From the NCBI RefSeq assembly GCF_022508225.1, contig NZ_JAETXJ010000008.1, forward strand, positions 102,558 to 166,557: a DNA stretch of 64,000 bases, given 5' to 3'. The position numbers and the translations under genes were made by a program. Source of the DNA: Desulfovibrio sp. UIB00. GTDB taxonomy: Bacteria; Desulfobacterota; Desulfovibrionia; Desulfovibrionales; Desulfovibrionaceae. The notes beneath the pieces are model-generated. The model had not been told where the DNA came from and did not search any database. It was given only the letters and a program-made list of their open reading frames with translations. Positions 34,376 through 42,554 of this stretch are shown piece after piece (the first letter of the stretch is position 1; each line of letters begins with the position of its first letter).

Positions 34376-36850
34376 CTACTGGTCTTCGAGCAGTCTGCCG
34401 ATCTCTTCGCGCAGTATGCGCGCCGCAGCTGCGGCAGCGGCCCGTTCCACCCTGTCGTTGAAGCGCGGTTCAAGGGCATCCAGCCGTGTTTCAAGGGCGT
34501 CTATGCGCGCCGTGGCGCTGCGGGCGGCAGTGACAACGGGTTGCAGGCGCTCTTCCACAAGCGATTGCGCATCGTTAGGTTCGGCCTGCGGGGGCGGCGC
34601 AGATGCCAGGGCTGCCGCAACCGCCTTGCCGATGCAATCCATGAGGCTCTGATGCAGGGGATGCCCCTCGACAAACATGTCTTCCAGTTCCTGACGGGGC
34701 AGGCTGTTGGCGGCCAGCTCATGCGATGCGTGAATCTGGGCTTCCAGCGCGGTTTCCAGCGCAATGATGCGATCCCCGGCTTCCTGAAGCGCGGCCTCGC
34801 ACTGCTCAACTCGTTCGGTAAGCTTGCTGGCGGTTTCGGCAGCATCTGCCGCGCGCGTGGAGGCGTCAAAGGCCTGGGCAAAGGCGTCAATGGCGTGAGA
34901 CGAGGCCTCTTTGGCCTGCTCCATGACAGCCTCAAGGGCTGCGCCGGAAACGGCTGCGGCGGCAACGGCAGTTGTCATATCTGTCGAATCCGTAACAGGG
35001 GCCGCCTGAGGCCTGAATGCGGGTTCATAGGAGAACTGCCCGGCGCTTTCCGGCATATCTGCCGCATCAGGCTCCACTTCGGCAGCTTCCATTTCGGCAG
35101 GTTCATCTACGGAAGGCTCTGTCCGCACGTCGGCATCCGGCGGCAGGATTTCATCGGGTTCAAGCAGGGGAAGCTCATCGGCCTGCGCTGGTTCAGCGGC
35201 GGCAACGGCTTCAAATACATCGGATTCTGCCTGAGCTGAGGCATCTGCCATAATGTCCTGCATGTCTGCCGAGGCCACATCCGCATGGTCTGTGGCTGCT
35301 TGTTCCGTAGCGGCGGCCAGCAGTGCGTCAAAATCTGTGGGCAGTTCCATAGCCTGTTCCGGCTGGGGGGCCTGAACTGACTCCAACACTGGTTCCAGTT
35401 CTGGCGAAGAGTCGGGCAATGTTTCAGCAACAGGCTCTGGCTGTGCATCGGCCATGAGTTCCAGCTCGGGATGGAGCAGAACATCGGAAATTTCTTCCTG
35501 CGGTTCAGAGGCAGGGGCCGCACCGCCGGTCACAGCAGCCAGCAGGCTGTCGAGGTCTGCATTCAGATCGGGCTGAGGTTCCGAAGCAGGCGCGGGGGCC
35601 GTTTCGGGCTGGGCAGCGTCAAGTTTGCTCTGCAAGTCGTCTGCGGCGGCAGCCAGCAGGCTGTCGATATCCACGCCGAGGTCGGCACCCATATCCGGGC
35701 TTGCAGCAGGGGCTGGCGCTGGAGCTGGCGCAGGAACAGGAGTTGGTTGCGTCGCGGGAGCCGCTTCTGGCTGGACAGCGTCAAGCTTGCTCTGCAAATC
35801 GTCTGCGGCGGCAGCCAGCAGGCTGTCGATGTCCACGCCGAGGTCGGCACCCATATCCGGGCTTGCAGCAGGGGTTGGCGCTGGAGCTGGCGCAGGAACA
35901 GGATTCGGTTGCGGCGTGGGAGCCGCTTCTGGCTGGACAGCGTCGAGCTTGCCCTGCAAGTCGTCTGCGGCGGCAGCCAGCAGGCTGTCGATATCCACAC
36001 CGAGGTCGGCGCCCATGTCTGGGCTTGCAGCGGGTGCTGGTGCAGGTGTCGAAGCTGGAGCAGAAACGGCAGCTGGTGCCGGGGCAGCTGCCTGCGCAGG
36101 ACTTGGGGGCACATCCAGCCCATTGGCCGCAGCGGCCAGCAGGCTGTCGAGATCATCGTTGGAAAAGGCTGGGCTTTGCGCAGCGGAAGGTGCTGCTGTC
36201 GCAGGTTCGGCCTTTGCATCTGCGAGGTTGCCAGCGTTGAGCAGGTCGTCAATATCGCTTGTGTTTCCGGTGGCCGGGGCGGCACTCACAGATGCCAGCA
36301 GTTCGTCCAGATCAGGAATACTGTTTTGTGGTTCAGCAGACGCTTGAGGCGCGGGCGCAGTAGCATGAAAATCATTCAGCAGGGCGTCCACGGCATCGTC
36401 AGCGGCCTGACTTGCGACAGGGCTTGCGCTGGCAGGGGCGGCAATTTCCGGCTCCCTTTCCGATGGCTGCGGGGGGATATCAAGGGCGTTGAGCAGGTTG
36501 TCCACATCGCCCATGCCCGGCATGAGCAACTGCTCATTGGGGTCAATGGGGTGATCGGTCTGCGTAGACGGAGCGGAGAAGTCCAGCGCCACGTCATTGG
36601 GGGCGTCCTGGCCTTCGTCCTTGATGTCCATCTGGGCGAGCAGGTCGTCAATTTCTGCATCCGCAGCATTTGAACCATCGTTGAGGCCGCGCAGATGTTC
36701 GTTCAGCGCCTCCTGATCCGCCTCCACATCGGGGGCGGCAGCGGCCTGGGGCTGCTCGGACGGATCGTTTGCCGGAACTTCGCCTTTTTCGATCAGTTCT
36801 GTGAGATCGATGATCTGGTCATCGGTTTCAGCGGTGTTCTTGGCAACCAT
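34376..36850 (-). CDS. 824-residue acidic repeat protein with C-terminal coiled coil
   Basis: The protein is strongly acidic and Ala/Pro-rich. It contains about eleven short motifs of the form [D/E]-hydrophobic-D-x-L-L, for example EIDDLLAQ, DVDNLLNA, DLDELLAS and DIDSLLAAAADDL. Around residues 260-420 a 54-residue unit containing PAASPDMGADLGVDIDSLL is present three times almost unchanged. The last ~200 residues are predicted coiled coil (ASKLTERVEQCEAALQEAG, ARIDALETRLDALEPRF). No signal peptide or membrane helix is seen, so it is probably cytoplasmic. The D-x-L-L motif resembles the FliM N-terminal EIDALL segment. GAGGT precedes the ATG at 36850. Function unknown. Confidence 0.75.
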   Translation of the reverse strand: MVAKNTAETDDQIIDLTELIEKGEVPANDPSEQPQAAAAPDVEADQEALNEHLRGLNDGSNAADAEIDDLLAQMDIKDEGQDAPNDVALDFSAPSTQTDHPIDPNEQLLMPGMGDVDNLLNALDIPPQPSEREPEIAAPASASPVASQAADDAVDALLNDFHATAPAPQASAEPQNSIPDLDELLASVSAAPATGNTSDIDDLLNAGNLADAKAEPATAAPSAAQSPAFSNDDLDSLLAAAANGLDVPPSPAQAAAPAPAAVSAPASTPAPAPAASPDMGADLGVDIDSLLAAAADDLQGKLDAVQPEAAPTPQPNPVPAPAPAPTPAASPDMGADLGVDIDSLLAAAADDLQSKLDAVQPEAAPATQPTPVPAPAPAPAPAASPDMGADLGVDIDSLLAAAADDLQSKLDAAQPETAPAPASEPQPDLNADLDSLLAAVTGGAAPASEPQEEISDVLLHPELELMADAQPEPVAETLPDSSPELEPVLESVQAPQPEQAMELPTDFDALLAAATEQAATDHADVASADMQDIMADASAQAESDVFEAVAAAEPAQADELPLLEPDEILPPDADVRTEPSVDEPAEMEAAEVEPDAADMPESAGQFSYEPAFRPQAAPVTDSTDMTTAVAAAAVSGAALEAVMEQAKEASSHAIDAFAQAFDASTRAADAAETASKLTERVEQCEAALQEAGDRIIALETALEAQIHASHELAANSLPRQELEDMFVEGHPLHQSLMDCIGKAVAAALASAPPPQAEPNDAQSLVEERLQPVVTAARSATARIDALETRLDALEPRFNDRVERAAAAAAARILREEIGRLLEDQ
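35583..36068 (-). repeat. three in-frame 162-bp repeats in the acidic protein gene
   Basis: The marker TGCAAGTCGT/TGCAAATCGT recurs at 35631, 35793 and 35955, an exact 162-bp (54-codon) period. Copies are near-identical in DNA, differing at a few third positions and in the Pro/Gln linker, so duplication is recent or maintained by recombination. Confidence 0.85.
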
Positions 36851-37076
36851 GCGCCACCTCATGGGGTTATGTGCAGCGGCCAAAGGCCGGAGTCATGCAA
36901 AATACATCGTTTCATACTGCAAAAACGACAGATTTTCGTATCAGTTTATGGCAAAAGACGCAAATAGGACAAAACTCTTTGCGCCAGAATTGCCTTCTGC
37001 CGCGATTTTGCAAAAAAAGTCGGGCCGGAAAACAGTCAGGAACTGTTGCCGTCAGAGGCAAGATCGCCAAGCCAAC

Positions 37077-37102
37077 AAAAAAGCCGCCTAGAGGCGGCTT
37101 TT
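37077..37102 (-). terminator. terminator of the cytochrome c3 gene
   Basis: AAGCCGCC and GGCGGCTT form a perfect 8-bp stem around TAGA (37081-37100), with T-runs on the minus-strand side. It lies 25 bases after the stop codon. Confidence 0.85.
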
Positions 37103-37124
37103 GGAGCTAGGCAGCTAACCAGAC

Positions 37125-37511
37125 CTACGGATGGCACTTGGACTTGGCGCAGGCGGTCAGATCTTTCTTGAGTTCGGGCTTTTCTTCCACAACCTTGGAG
37201 TGGCAGCCGATGCAGTTGGAGTGCTTGAGTTCTTTCTTGGTGTGCACAACATAGTACAGGCTCTTTTCGCCCTGCTTGCCTGCGAGGTCGTCGTGGCAAC
37301 CGGAGCTGCCGCACTTGGCAAAGCTTTCCTTGCCGTCAACCTGATGGTGACAGGTAACGCATTCAACCTTGGCATGCACAGCGTGCGGGAACATAACGGT
37401 CTTTTGGGAACCCTTGAATTCCAGCGGTTTGTCAGGAGCGGCGGGCGCTGCAAGCGCGGGCAGAGCCAGGGCAAACACCATGATACAGGTAAGAACCAGA
37501 ACTTTCTTCAC
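37125..37511 (-). CDS. cycA: tetraheme cytochrome c3 (class III)
   Basis: The 128-residue precursor has a signal peptide (VKKVLVLTCIMVFALALPALA) and four heme sites in the c3 arrangement: CVTCH, CGSSGCH (CX4CH), CIGCH and CAKSKCH (CX4CH). An early FPHAVH supplies distal histidines. Cytochrome c3 is the main periplasmic electron carrier from hydrogenases in sulfate reducers. The start is GTG at 37511, six bases after AAGGAGG; a longer frame exists but covers the promoter. It has its own promoter and terminator. Confidence 0.95.
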   Translation of the reverse strand: MKKVLVLTCIMVFALALPALAAPAAPDKPLEFKGSQKTVMFPHAVHAKVECVTCHHQVDGKESFAKCGSSGCHDDLAGKQGEKSLYYVVHTKKELKHSNCIGCHSKVVEEKPELKKDLTACAKSKCHP

Positions 37512-37554
37512 GGCAGACCTCCTTTTGTGCGGCAGATGAGAACAAATTGGTGTG

Positions 37555-37583
37555 ATTTTACGGCTCTCATTACGGTAAGTCAA
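37555..37583 (-). promoter_or_regulatory. sigma70-type promoter of cytochrome c3
   Basis: On the minus strand TTGACT (37583-37578) and TAAAAT (37560-37555) are separated by exactly 17 bases, about 45 bases before the GTG start. Confidence 0.75.
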
Positions 37584-37608
37584 TGACTATGGAAAAATGA
37601 CATTCCAA

Positions 37609-38391
37609 CTATTTTGATAAGTTGCCGAGATTGGAAGTCTTTTTGCGCGCGTAACCTCTGGGGGTGAGCATGAAGTTCCCCAGCGCCCGACTCTCTGCAT
37701 TGCCAATGATGAGTATGGAGAGCATGTCGACCTGTTCCGGGTCAAATTGGTCAAGGCGGAACACGCGGGCCTCTTCGCCGGGGCGAAAGGCCTTACGCAC
37801 AAGTCCTACAGGGCAGTGCGGCGCGCGGGATTGCCGGGCAATTTCAAGAGCCTGTTCCAGATGGTGGGGGCGCCCCTTGGAACGGGGATTATAGATAGCA
37901 CAGACAAAATCGGCCTCAAGGGCCGCGTGGAGCCTGCGTTCAATGGTTTCCCAGGGCGTGAGCAGGTCGCTCAGACTGATGCAGGCAAAATCGTGCATCA
38001 GGGGAGCGCCCAGCAGGGCTGCCGCCGCGCAGACCGCCGGAACGCCCGGCACAACATTGAAGGGCACTCTGCCCACAAGGCCCCGGCTTTCCAGAATTTC
38101 GAGGGCCAGACCCGCCAGCGCATAGATACCGGGGTCGCCAGAGCAGACAAGGGCCGTGGGCTGGCCTGACAGCGCTGCGTCCACCGCCGCAGAACAGCGT
38201 TCTTCCTCGTGCCGCATACCGGTGCTGATGCACTGCTTGCCTGCCAGCAGTTCCGGCGGCACCAGTTCCATGTAGAGGCTGTAGCCAGCCACGCAGGATG
38301 CATTCGCTATGGCCGTGCGGGCCTGAGGGGTAAGACATGCGGCATCGCCGGGGCCAAGGCCGACAACATGCAGACTGGCTGGGTTCATCAT
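37609..38391 (-). CDS. cobJ: precorrin-3B C17-methyltransferase
   Basis: The 260-residue SAM-dependent tetrapyrrole methyltransferase shows LHVVGLGPGDAACLTPQA near the start, ALVCSGDPGIYALAGL in the middle and VCAIYNPRSKGRPHHLEQA further on, all typical of CobJ/CbiH. It contracts the ring during cobalamin synthesis. Its ATG overlaps the cbiG stop by four bases. The pair with cbiG is a common anaerobic-pathway unit. Confidence 0.93.
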   Translation of the reverse strand: MMNPASLHVVGLGPGDAACLTPQARTAIANASCVAGYSLYMELVPPELLAGKQCISTGMRHEEERCSAAVDAALSGQPTALVCSGDPGIYALAGLALEILESRGLVGRVPFNVVPGVPAVCAAAALLGAPLMHDFACISLSDLLTPWETIERRLHAALEADFVCAIYNPRSKGRPHHLEQALEIARQSRAPHCPVGLVRKAFRPGEEARVFRLDQFDPEQVDMLSILIIGNAESRALGNFMLTPRGYARKKTSNLGNLSK

Positions 38392-39605
38392 TCAATCCTG
38401 TCCGAGATGGCTAGGGCCAGAGTCAACTGGCCTTGCTCGATAGTTTTGGGGAGGAGCAGGCGGGGCGCGCCCGCCGGAAAAATCTGCGCTGCCGCCAGCA
38501 GAGCCGCTGCTTCGCACACACTGAAAGGCGGCTGTTTAAAGCGTCTGCCCGCCGCTGCGGACGGATTGGGCGTGGGGCAGCGCGCAAGATCGGCGGCTTC
38601 AAATCCATGCAAGGGAACGCCAAGCCGCTCGGCAAGGGCCAGCAGGGCGGGCTCCTGTAATTTTTCTTTCACGGTCGCCAGCGCAGCCACAGCCAGAGGT
38701 TCAAGCCCTTGGGCCGCCAGCAGTTTGCGTGTAGCGGTTTCCACCATATCGCCGGGCGCGTTTTTGCGGCAGCCAAGACCTATCACCAGTCGGGGAACTG
38801 CCACACGCAAGATTGCGGGGCTTGGTGCAAGCTCGCGCCAATGCGCCGCAACCAGAGGGCCGAACTGTTCTGGCGGCGTGGCCTCGGCTTCCCCTGCGGG
38901 CAGGCGCTGCAACTGGGGATGATCCGGCACGGCATGGCAGGGATCCCAAAGGCTCAGGCTTTCCCCTTCGATCATGGCGGCCTGCGCTGCGGGCAGGCGG
39001 TTCCAGTCCACGGGCAGCAGCCCCGCGTCGCGCAGGAGCATATCCAGCGCAGGAGCGCTCTTGCGGGGGTGGTTTGTCCCTGCTCCGGGCGCATCTGAGG
39101 CCGTGTCCGATGCTGTGGTGATAACTGCCGTAGCGCCGAGCAGGTGGGCCACATGGCTAGCCAGTTCGTTGGCTCCGCCCCAGTGGCCGGAGAGCAGGCT
39201 TATGACGTGCTGCCCCGCAGGATCAAGTACAATCACAGGGGCATCGGTGCTCTTGTGCGCCAGCAGGGGCGCAAGCGCGCGCACGGCTATACCCGTAGCG
39301 CCGATGAAGGCATGCGCCGCAAAATTTTTATAGGTTGCCGCCAGCAGAGAGCCGATTTTTTCAAAGGGCGTAACACCCGCAGGGCAAAACCGCGAGGGGG
39401 CGAAAATTTCCACGCGGGCCAGACCGGAGGGCTTGCCGGGGGCTGTGTGCTCTGATGGCTGGGCCGGACGCGCGGGAGGCTGGAGTTGACCGGGCAGGCC
39501 CCACGGTTTGGCCGCAAGGCAGTCCGTCAGACGCTGCGCCAGAGGCAGGGCAGACTGGCTGAGCGCATAGCAGGCAAGCGCGGTGATTCGGCGGGGACTG
39601 TGCAA
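38388..39605 (-). CDS. cbiG: cobalamin biosynthesis protein CbiG
   Basis: The 405-residue protein has the CbiG parts: an N-terminal domain with FIGATGIAVRALAPLLAHKSTDAPVIVLDPAGQHVISLLSGHWGGANELA, a variable middle, and the C-terminal domain VIGLGCRKNAPGDMVE...FKQPPFSVCEAAALLAA. CbiG opens the delta-lactone in the anaerobic cobalamin route. It is followed by cobJ with a four-base overlap. Confidence 0.93.
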   Translation of the reverse strand: MHSPRRITALACYALSQSALPLAQRLTDCLAAKPWGLPGQLQPPARPAQPSEHTAPGKPSGLARVEIFAPSRFCPAGVTPFEKIGSLLAATYKNFAAHAFIGATGIAVRALAPLLAHKSTDAPVIVLDPAGQHVISLLSGHWGGANELASHVAHLLGATAVITTASDTASDAPGAGTNHPRKSAPALDMLLRDAGLLPVDWNRLPAAQAAMIEGESLSLWDPCHAVPDHPQLQRLPAGEAEATPPEQFGPLVAAHWRELAPSPAILRVAVPRLVIGLGCRKNAPGDMVETATRKLLAAQGLEPLAVAALATVKEKLQEPALLALAERLGVPLHGFEAADLARCPTPNPSAAAGRRFKQPPFSVCEAAALLAAAQIFPAGAPRLLLPKTIEQGQLTLALAISDRIE

Positions 39606-39672
39606 GGGGCCTCCCTAGGCTGCTTGTCTGGTGACGCGCGGCAACGGGGATACGGCGGATTCCGCTGCGAGG

Positions 39673-39715
39673 AAAAAATAAAGAAGGGAACCCCTGCATG
39701 CGAGGTCCCCTTCTT
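39673..39715 (-). terminator. terminator of hemL
   Basis: On the minus strand AAGAAGGGGACCTCG pairs, with minor mismatches, with CAGGGGTTCCCTTCTT around GCATG, followed by TATTTTTT. It lies just past the hemL stop. Confidence 0.75.
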
Positions 39716-39726
39716 GCTGGTTCGAC

Positions 39727-41001
39727 TTAAAAAATGACCTTGCGGGCAGCGTCCAGGGCCTTGTTGAAATCCTCGTCCGTGTGGACAAAGGAAACCATGC
39801 CCGTCTCGTAGCCGGAAGGCGCAAGGTAGATGCCGTGGGTGCGCATCTGCTTGTAGAACGTGGTGAAAAGCGCCTGATCGCACAGCGTGGCGCTGGCAAA
39901 ATCCGTAACTTCCTGTTCGCTGAAATAGGGGCAGAACATGGAAGCAAGGGTGGGCATCTGAATCGGCACGCCCTTGGAAGCCAGAATGTCGCGCAGCTCC
40001 ATGGCAAAGGCATGGGTACGCTTTTCAAGTGCCGCGTAGTCAGCGGTTTTGAGGTAGCGCAAGGTTGCTATGCCAGCAGCCATTGCCAGCGGATTGCCCG
40101 AAAGCGTACCCGCCTGATACACGCCGCCTCTGGGCGCGATGAGCTCCATGTAGCGGCGCTTTCCGCCAAAGGCCCCCACGGGCAGACCGCCGCCAATGAT
40201 CTTGCCAAAGGTGGTGAGGTCGGGATCTATGCTGAAGCGGGCCTGCGCGCCGCCAAAGGCCGCGCGAAAACCGGTGATGACTTCGTCAAAAATGAGCAGG
40301 CTGCCGTACTGGTCGCAGACGGAGCGCAGGCCTTCAAGAAATCCGGGTTTGGGGAGCACAAGGCCCATGTTGGCGGCTACAGGCTCCACAATGATGGCGG
40401 CAATACTCGCGCCATGCTGCTCAAAGATGGCCTTGACGGCATCAATGTCGTTGTAAGGCGCAAGCAGGGTGTCGGCCACAACGGCGGCGGGCACGCCGGG
40501 AGTGCCGGGAATGGAGAACGTGGCAAGGCCGGAACCTGCGGCGGCGAGGAAGGGATCGGCGTGGCCGTGGTAGCAGCCCACAAACTTGAGCACCTTGTCC
40601 CGCTTGGTGGCGGCGCGGGCCAGGCGCAGGGCGCTCATGGTGGCCTCTGTGCCGGAGTTGACCATGCGCACCATTTCAAGGCTGGGCATGGCGGCAACCA
40701 CTTCTTCGGCCAGGGTTACTTCCGCCGGGCAGGGAGCGCCGTAGCTGGTGCCGCGTTTGGCGGCCTCGCACACGGCCCGGGTGACGGAAGGTTCGTCATG
40801 CCCAAGGATCATGGGCCCCCAGGAGAGTACAAAGTCAACGTACTCGTGGCCGTCCACATCGGTAATCCGGCAGCCGTGAGCTTCGGCTATGAACAGGGGT
40901 TGGCTGTCCACGTTGTGGCAGGCGCGCACAGGGCTGTTGACGCCGCCGGGAATAACCGCGCAGGCCTTTTCAAAAAGCTGCCGAGAAGTGGTATCCATCA
41001 A
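39727..41001 (-). CDS. hemL: glutamate-1-semialdehyde 2,1-aminomutase
   Basis: The 424-residue PLP enzyme shows [11 protein letters not shown] at the start, [29 protein letters not shown] and the lysine-bearing [18 protein letters not shown]. It makes 5-aminolevulinate from glutamate-1-semialdehyde in the C5 tetrapyrrole route. It lies 12 bp after the siroheme decarboxylase gene on the same strand and near cobJ/cbiG, so this stretch is a tetrapyrrole cluster. Confidence 0.97.
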   Translation of the reverse strand: MMDTTSRQLFEKACAVIPGGVNSPVRACHNVDSQPLFIAEAHGCRITDVDGHEYVDFVLSWGPMILGHDEPSVTRAVCEAAKRGTSYGAPCPAEVTLAEEVVAAMPSLEMVRMVNSGTEATMSALRLARAATKRDKVLKFVGCYHGHADPFLAAAGSGLATFSIPGTPGVPAAVVADTLLAPYNDIDAVKAIFEQHGASIAAIIVEPVAANMGLVLPKPGFLEGLRSVCDQYGSLLIFDEVITGFRAAFGGAQARFSIDPDLTTFGKIIGGGLPVGAFGGKRRYMELIAPRGGVYQAGTLSGNPLAMAAGIATLRYLKTADYAALEKRTHAFAMELRDILASKGVPIQMPTLASMFCPYFSEQEVTDFASATLCDQALFTTFYKQMRTHGIYLAPSGYETGMVSFVHTDEDFNKALDAARKVIF

Positions 41002-41013
41002 AGGCTCCTTGTA

Positions 41014-41493
41014 TCAGGCAAAATAGGTCATGGAAATTTTTTTCAGTTCCTTGAGGCTGCGCAGCACGGCATGCTCGCGCAGCAGGGTATCACGCTTGAG
41101 GTCTTCCACCACGCCAAGGCACTCGGCCTCGCTGCGGCCATGAATCATGGTGTAGAGTTCATACGGCCAGTCTGGCGCGGAACTCGGGCGGTAGTAGACA
41201 TGGGAGATATGGTTGTGCAGTGCGGCCTGCGTGCCGCACTGTTCCACCAGGTCGGCGTCGATCTTCCAGGCCACCATGGCGTTGTGCGTCCAGCCGGTTT
41301 TCTGGTGTTTGATGCTGGCGCCAAAACGGCGGATTGCCCCGGATTCCTTGAGCGAACCAAGCAGCTCAAGCACCTGGGCTTCTGTCATTCCTGCCTTTTC
41401 GGCAATATCTGCGTAGGGCGTGAGCGAATCCGGCAGGTTGTCCTGCACGATGCGCAGCACGGCTTGTTCTGCGGGGGTAAACTGACGGCTCAT
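41014..41493 (-). CDS. siroheme decarboxylase subunit, AhbA/AhbB-type (Lrp/AsnC-like)
   Basis: The 159-residue protein has an N-terminal Lrp-like winged helix ([36 protein letters not shown]) and a C-terminal RAM-like part with [25 protein letters not shown], as in NirD/L/G/H and AhbA/B. In sulfate reducers AhbA and AhbB decarboxylate siroheme on the alternative route to heme. Which of the two subunits this is cannot be decided here. The ATG at 41493 follows GGAGA. Its coupling with hemL supports the heme-pathway role. Confidence 0.82.
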   Translation of the reverse strand: MSRQFTPAEQAVLRIVQDNLPDSLTPYADIAEKAGMTEAQVLELLGSLKESGAIRRFGASIKHQKTGWTHNAMVAWKIDADLVEQCGTQAALHNHISHVYYRPSSAPDWPYELYTMIHGRSEAECLGVVEDLKRDTLLREHAVLRSLKELKKISMTYFA

Positions 41494-41649
41494 GAATTCT
41501 CCGGTACGATGGGCTGAGGCGCTGCCTGCGCAACCTGCGGCAGGTGGGATACATGTCGCAGGCACGGCCCCCGGACCGTTTGCGAACCAGGGGCCGTTGC
41601 AGCAGAAGCGGATTATTTTTCTAGTGCATTGACACTAAATTATTCTGCT

Positions 41650-42204
41650 TTAGCGCGAAAAAGAACGCGCAAACAGGTCTTGAATGGCGATGCGGCCATT
41701 GTCTTCAAGAAAACGCGTGCCTGTGGCGGCAAAATGGGCATGGGTGATCATGGGTTCGTCTGTCTGGGTCCAGTTGTCTTTGTTCCAGAACAACCAGGCG
41801 TTCTTGGGCTGATCAAAAACAAGCAGGGGCTTGTTGCATATCTTGGCAAATTCCGCTCCCCATCCGGTGCCGCCCTTGACGGTGCCGTCAGGCTGGACTG
41901 CGCCGATGACAATGATCTGCTCGCCGCTGCTGACCTGCCAGCAGATGGACTGCAAAACTTTGCGGAAAAGGGGTGCGCGCGTGTATTCGCGGCTCATGAG
42001 GCGCGAAACATAGGTCAGGCTGACATCCTTAAGGGCCAGTTCTTCAGAGGTGAGCACCCGCACGCCGCGCGTGCGTTCGATCTGGTGGCCTTCAAAGCTG
42101 TAGTTTACTTCTTCCATACCCCAGCTTTCGGCCAAAGCGCCGAAGAACTGCTCTGTTCCTGCGGCGCCGCCGCTGTAAAGCACACACTGGTTGGGGGTAA
42201 GCAT
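41650..42204 (-). CDS. Rossmann/SLOG-like protein, unknown function
   Basis: The 184-residue protein has an N-terminal VLYSGGAAGTEQFFGALAESWG nucleotide-binding-type loop and a C-terminal GGTGWGAEFAKICNKPLLVFDQ segment. Together these resemble the SLOG/YpsA-like Rossmann superfamily, in which such loops bind a nucleotide or sugar-nucleotide ligand. The assignment is by pattern only. GAGGAGG precedes the ATG at 42204; the in-frame extension upstream is rejected. No functional partner is adjacent. A weak TAGTG/CACTA hairpin follows the stop. Confidence 0.55.
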   Translation of the reverse strand: MLTPNQCVLYSGGAAGTEQFFGALAESWGMEEVNYSFEGHQIERTRGVRVLTSEELALKDVSLTYVSRLMSREYTRAPLFRKVLQSICWQVSSGEQIIVIGAVQPDGTVKGGTGWGAEFAKICNKPLLVFDQPKNAWLFWNKDNWTQTDEPMITHAHFAATGTRFLEDNGRIAIQDLFARSFSR

Positions 42205-42431
42205 GGATGCCCTCCTCAAAGGATTGTTGCGCCGGACAAGGGTATAAGGGCCAAAAAAACCGGCAGAAGCTTCATGAACATCATGGCAAAATTTGCAGCA
42301 GTCGGCAAGGCAAGCCCGCAAAGAAAAGCGCCGCAACCGGAATGCGTTGGCATTCGCAGTCGCGCGCCGTAAAATAAGATGCCCTGCAATGCCGTGTTGC
42401 TTTTGCGGATGAGGTTTACAAGTTCATTGAG

Positions 42432-42469
42432 CCTGCCCGCCCGAAAAATATCTGTTCCGGGCGGGCAGG
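42432..42469. terminator. 12-bp perfect GC hairpin between the SLOG-like gene and actP
   Basis: CCTGCCCGCCCG (42432-42443) and CGGGCGGGCAGG (42458-42469) pair perfectly around a 14-base AT-rich loop. On the plus strand TTGTTT follows. It lies 85 bases past the actP stop, so an actP terminator role on the minus strand is possible although no T-run follows there. The 42205-42554 gap shows nothing else. Confidence 0.5.
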
Positions 42470-42554
42470 TTGTTTGATGGCCGCTGAAGGCTAACACTGC
42501 CCCATGTCAGGCTTTGCAACACGGCCTTGGTGTGGGCGTAGTGTGTCTGTCGTC

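Noticed and set aside
35583..36068. Possible CRISPR array
   Set aside because: Units are 162-bp protein-coding repeats with no spacer structure.
39781..41517. A 578-codon ORF on the plus strand
   Set aside because: It is antisense to hemL and the siroheme decarboxylase gene, has a His/Gly-rich composition typical of antisense frames in high-GC DNA, and has no recognisable motif.
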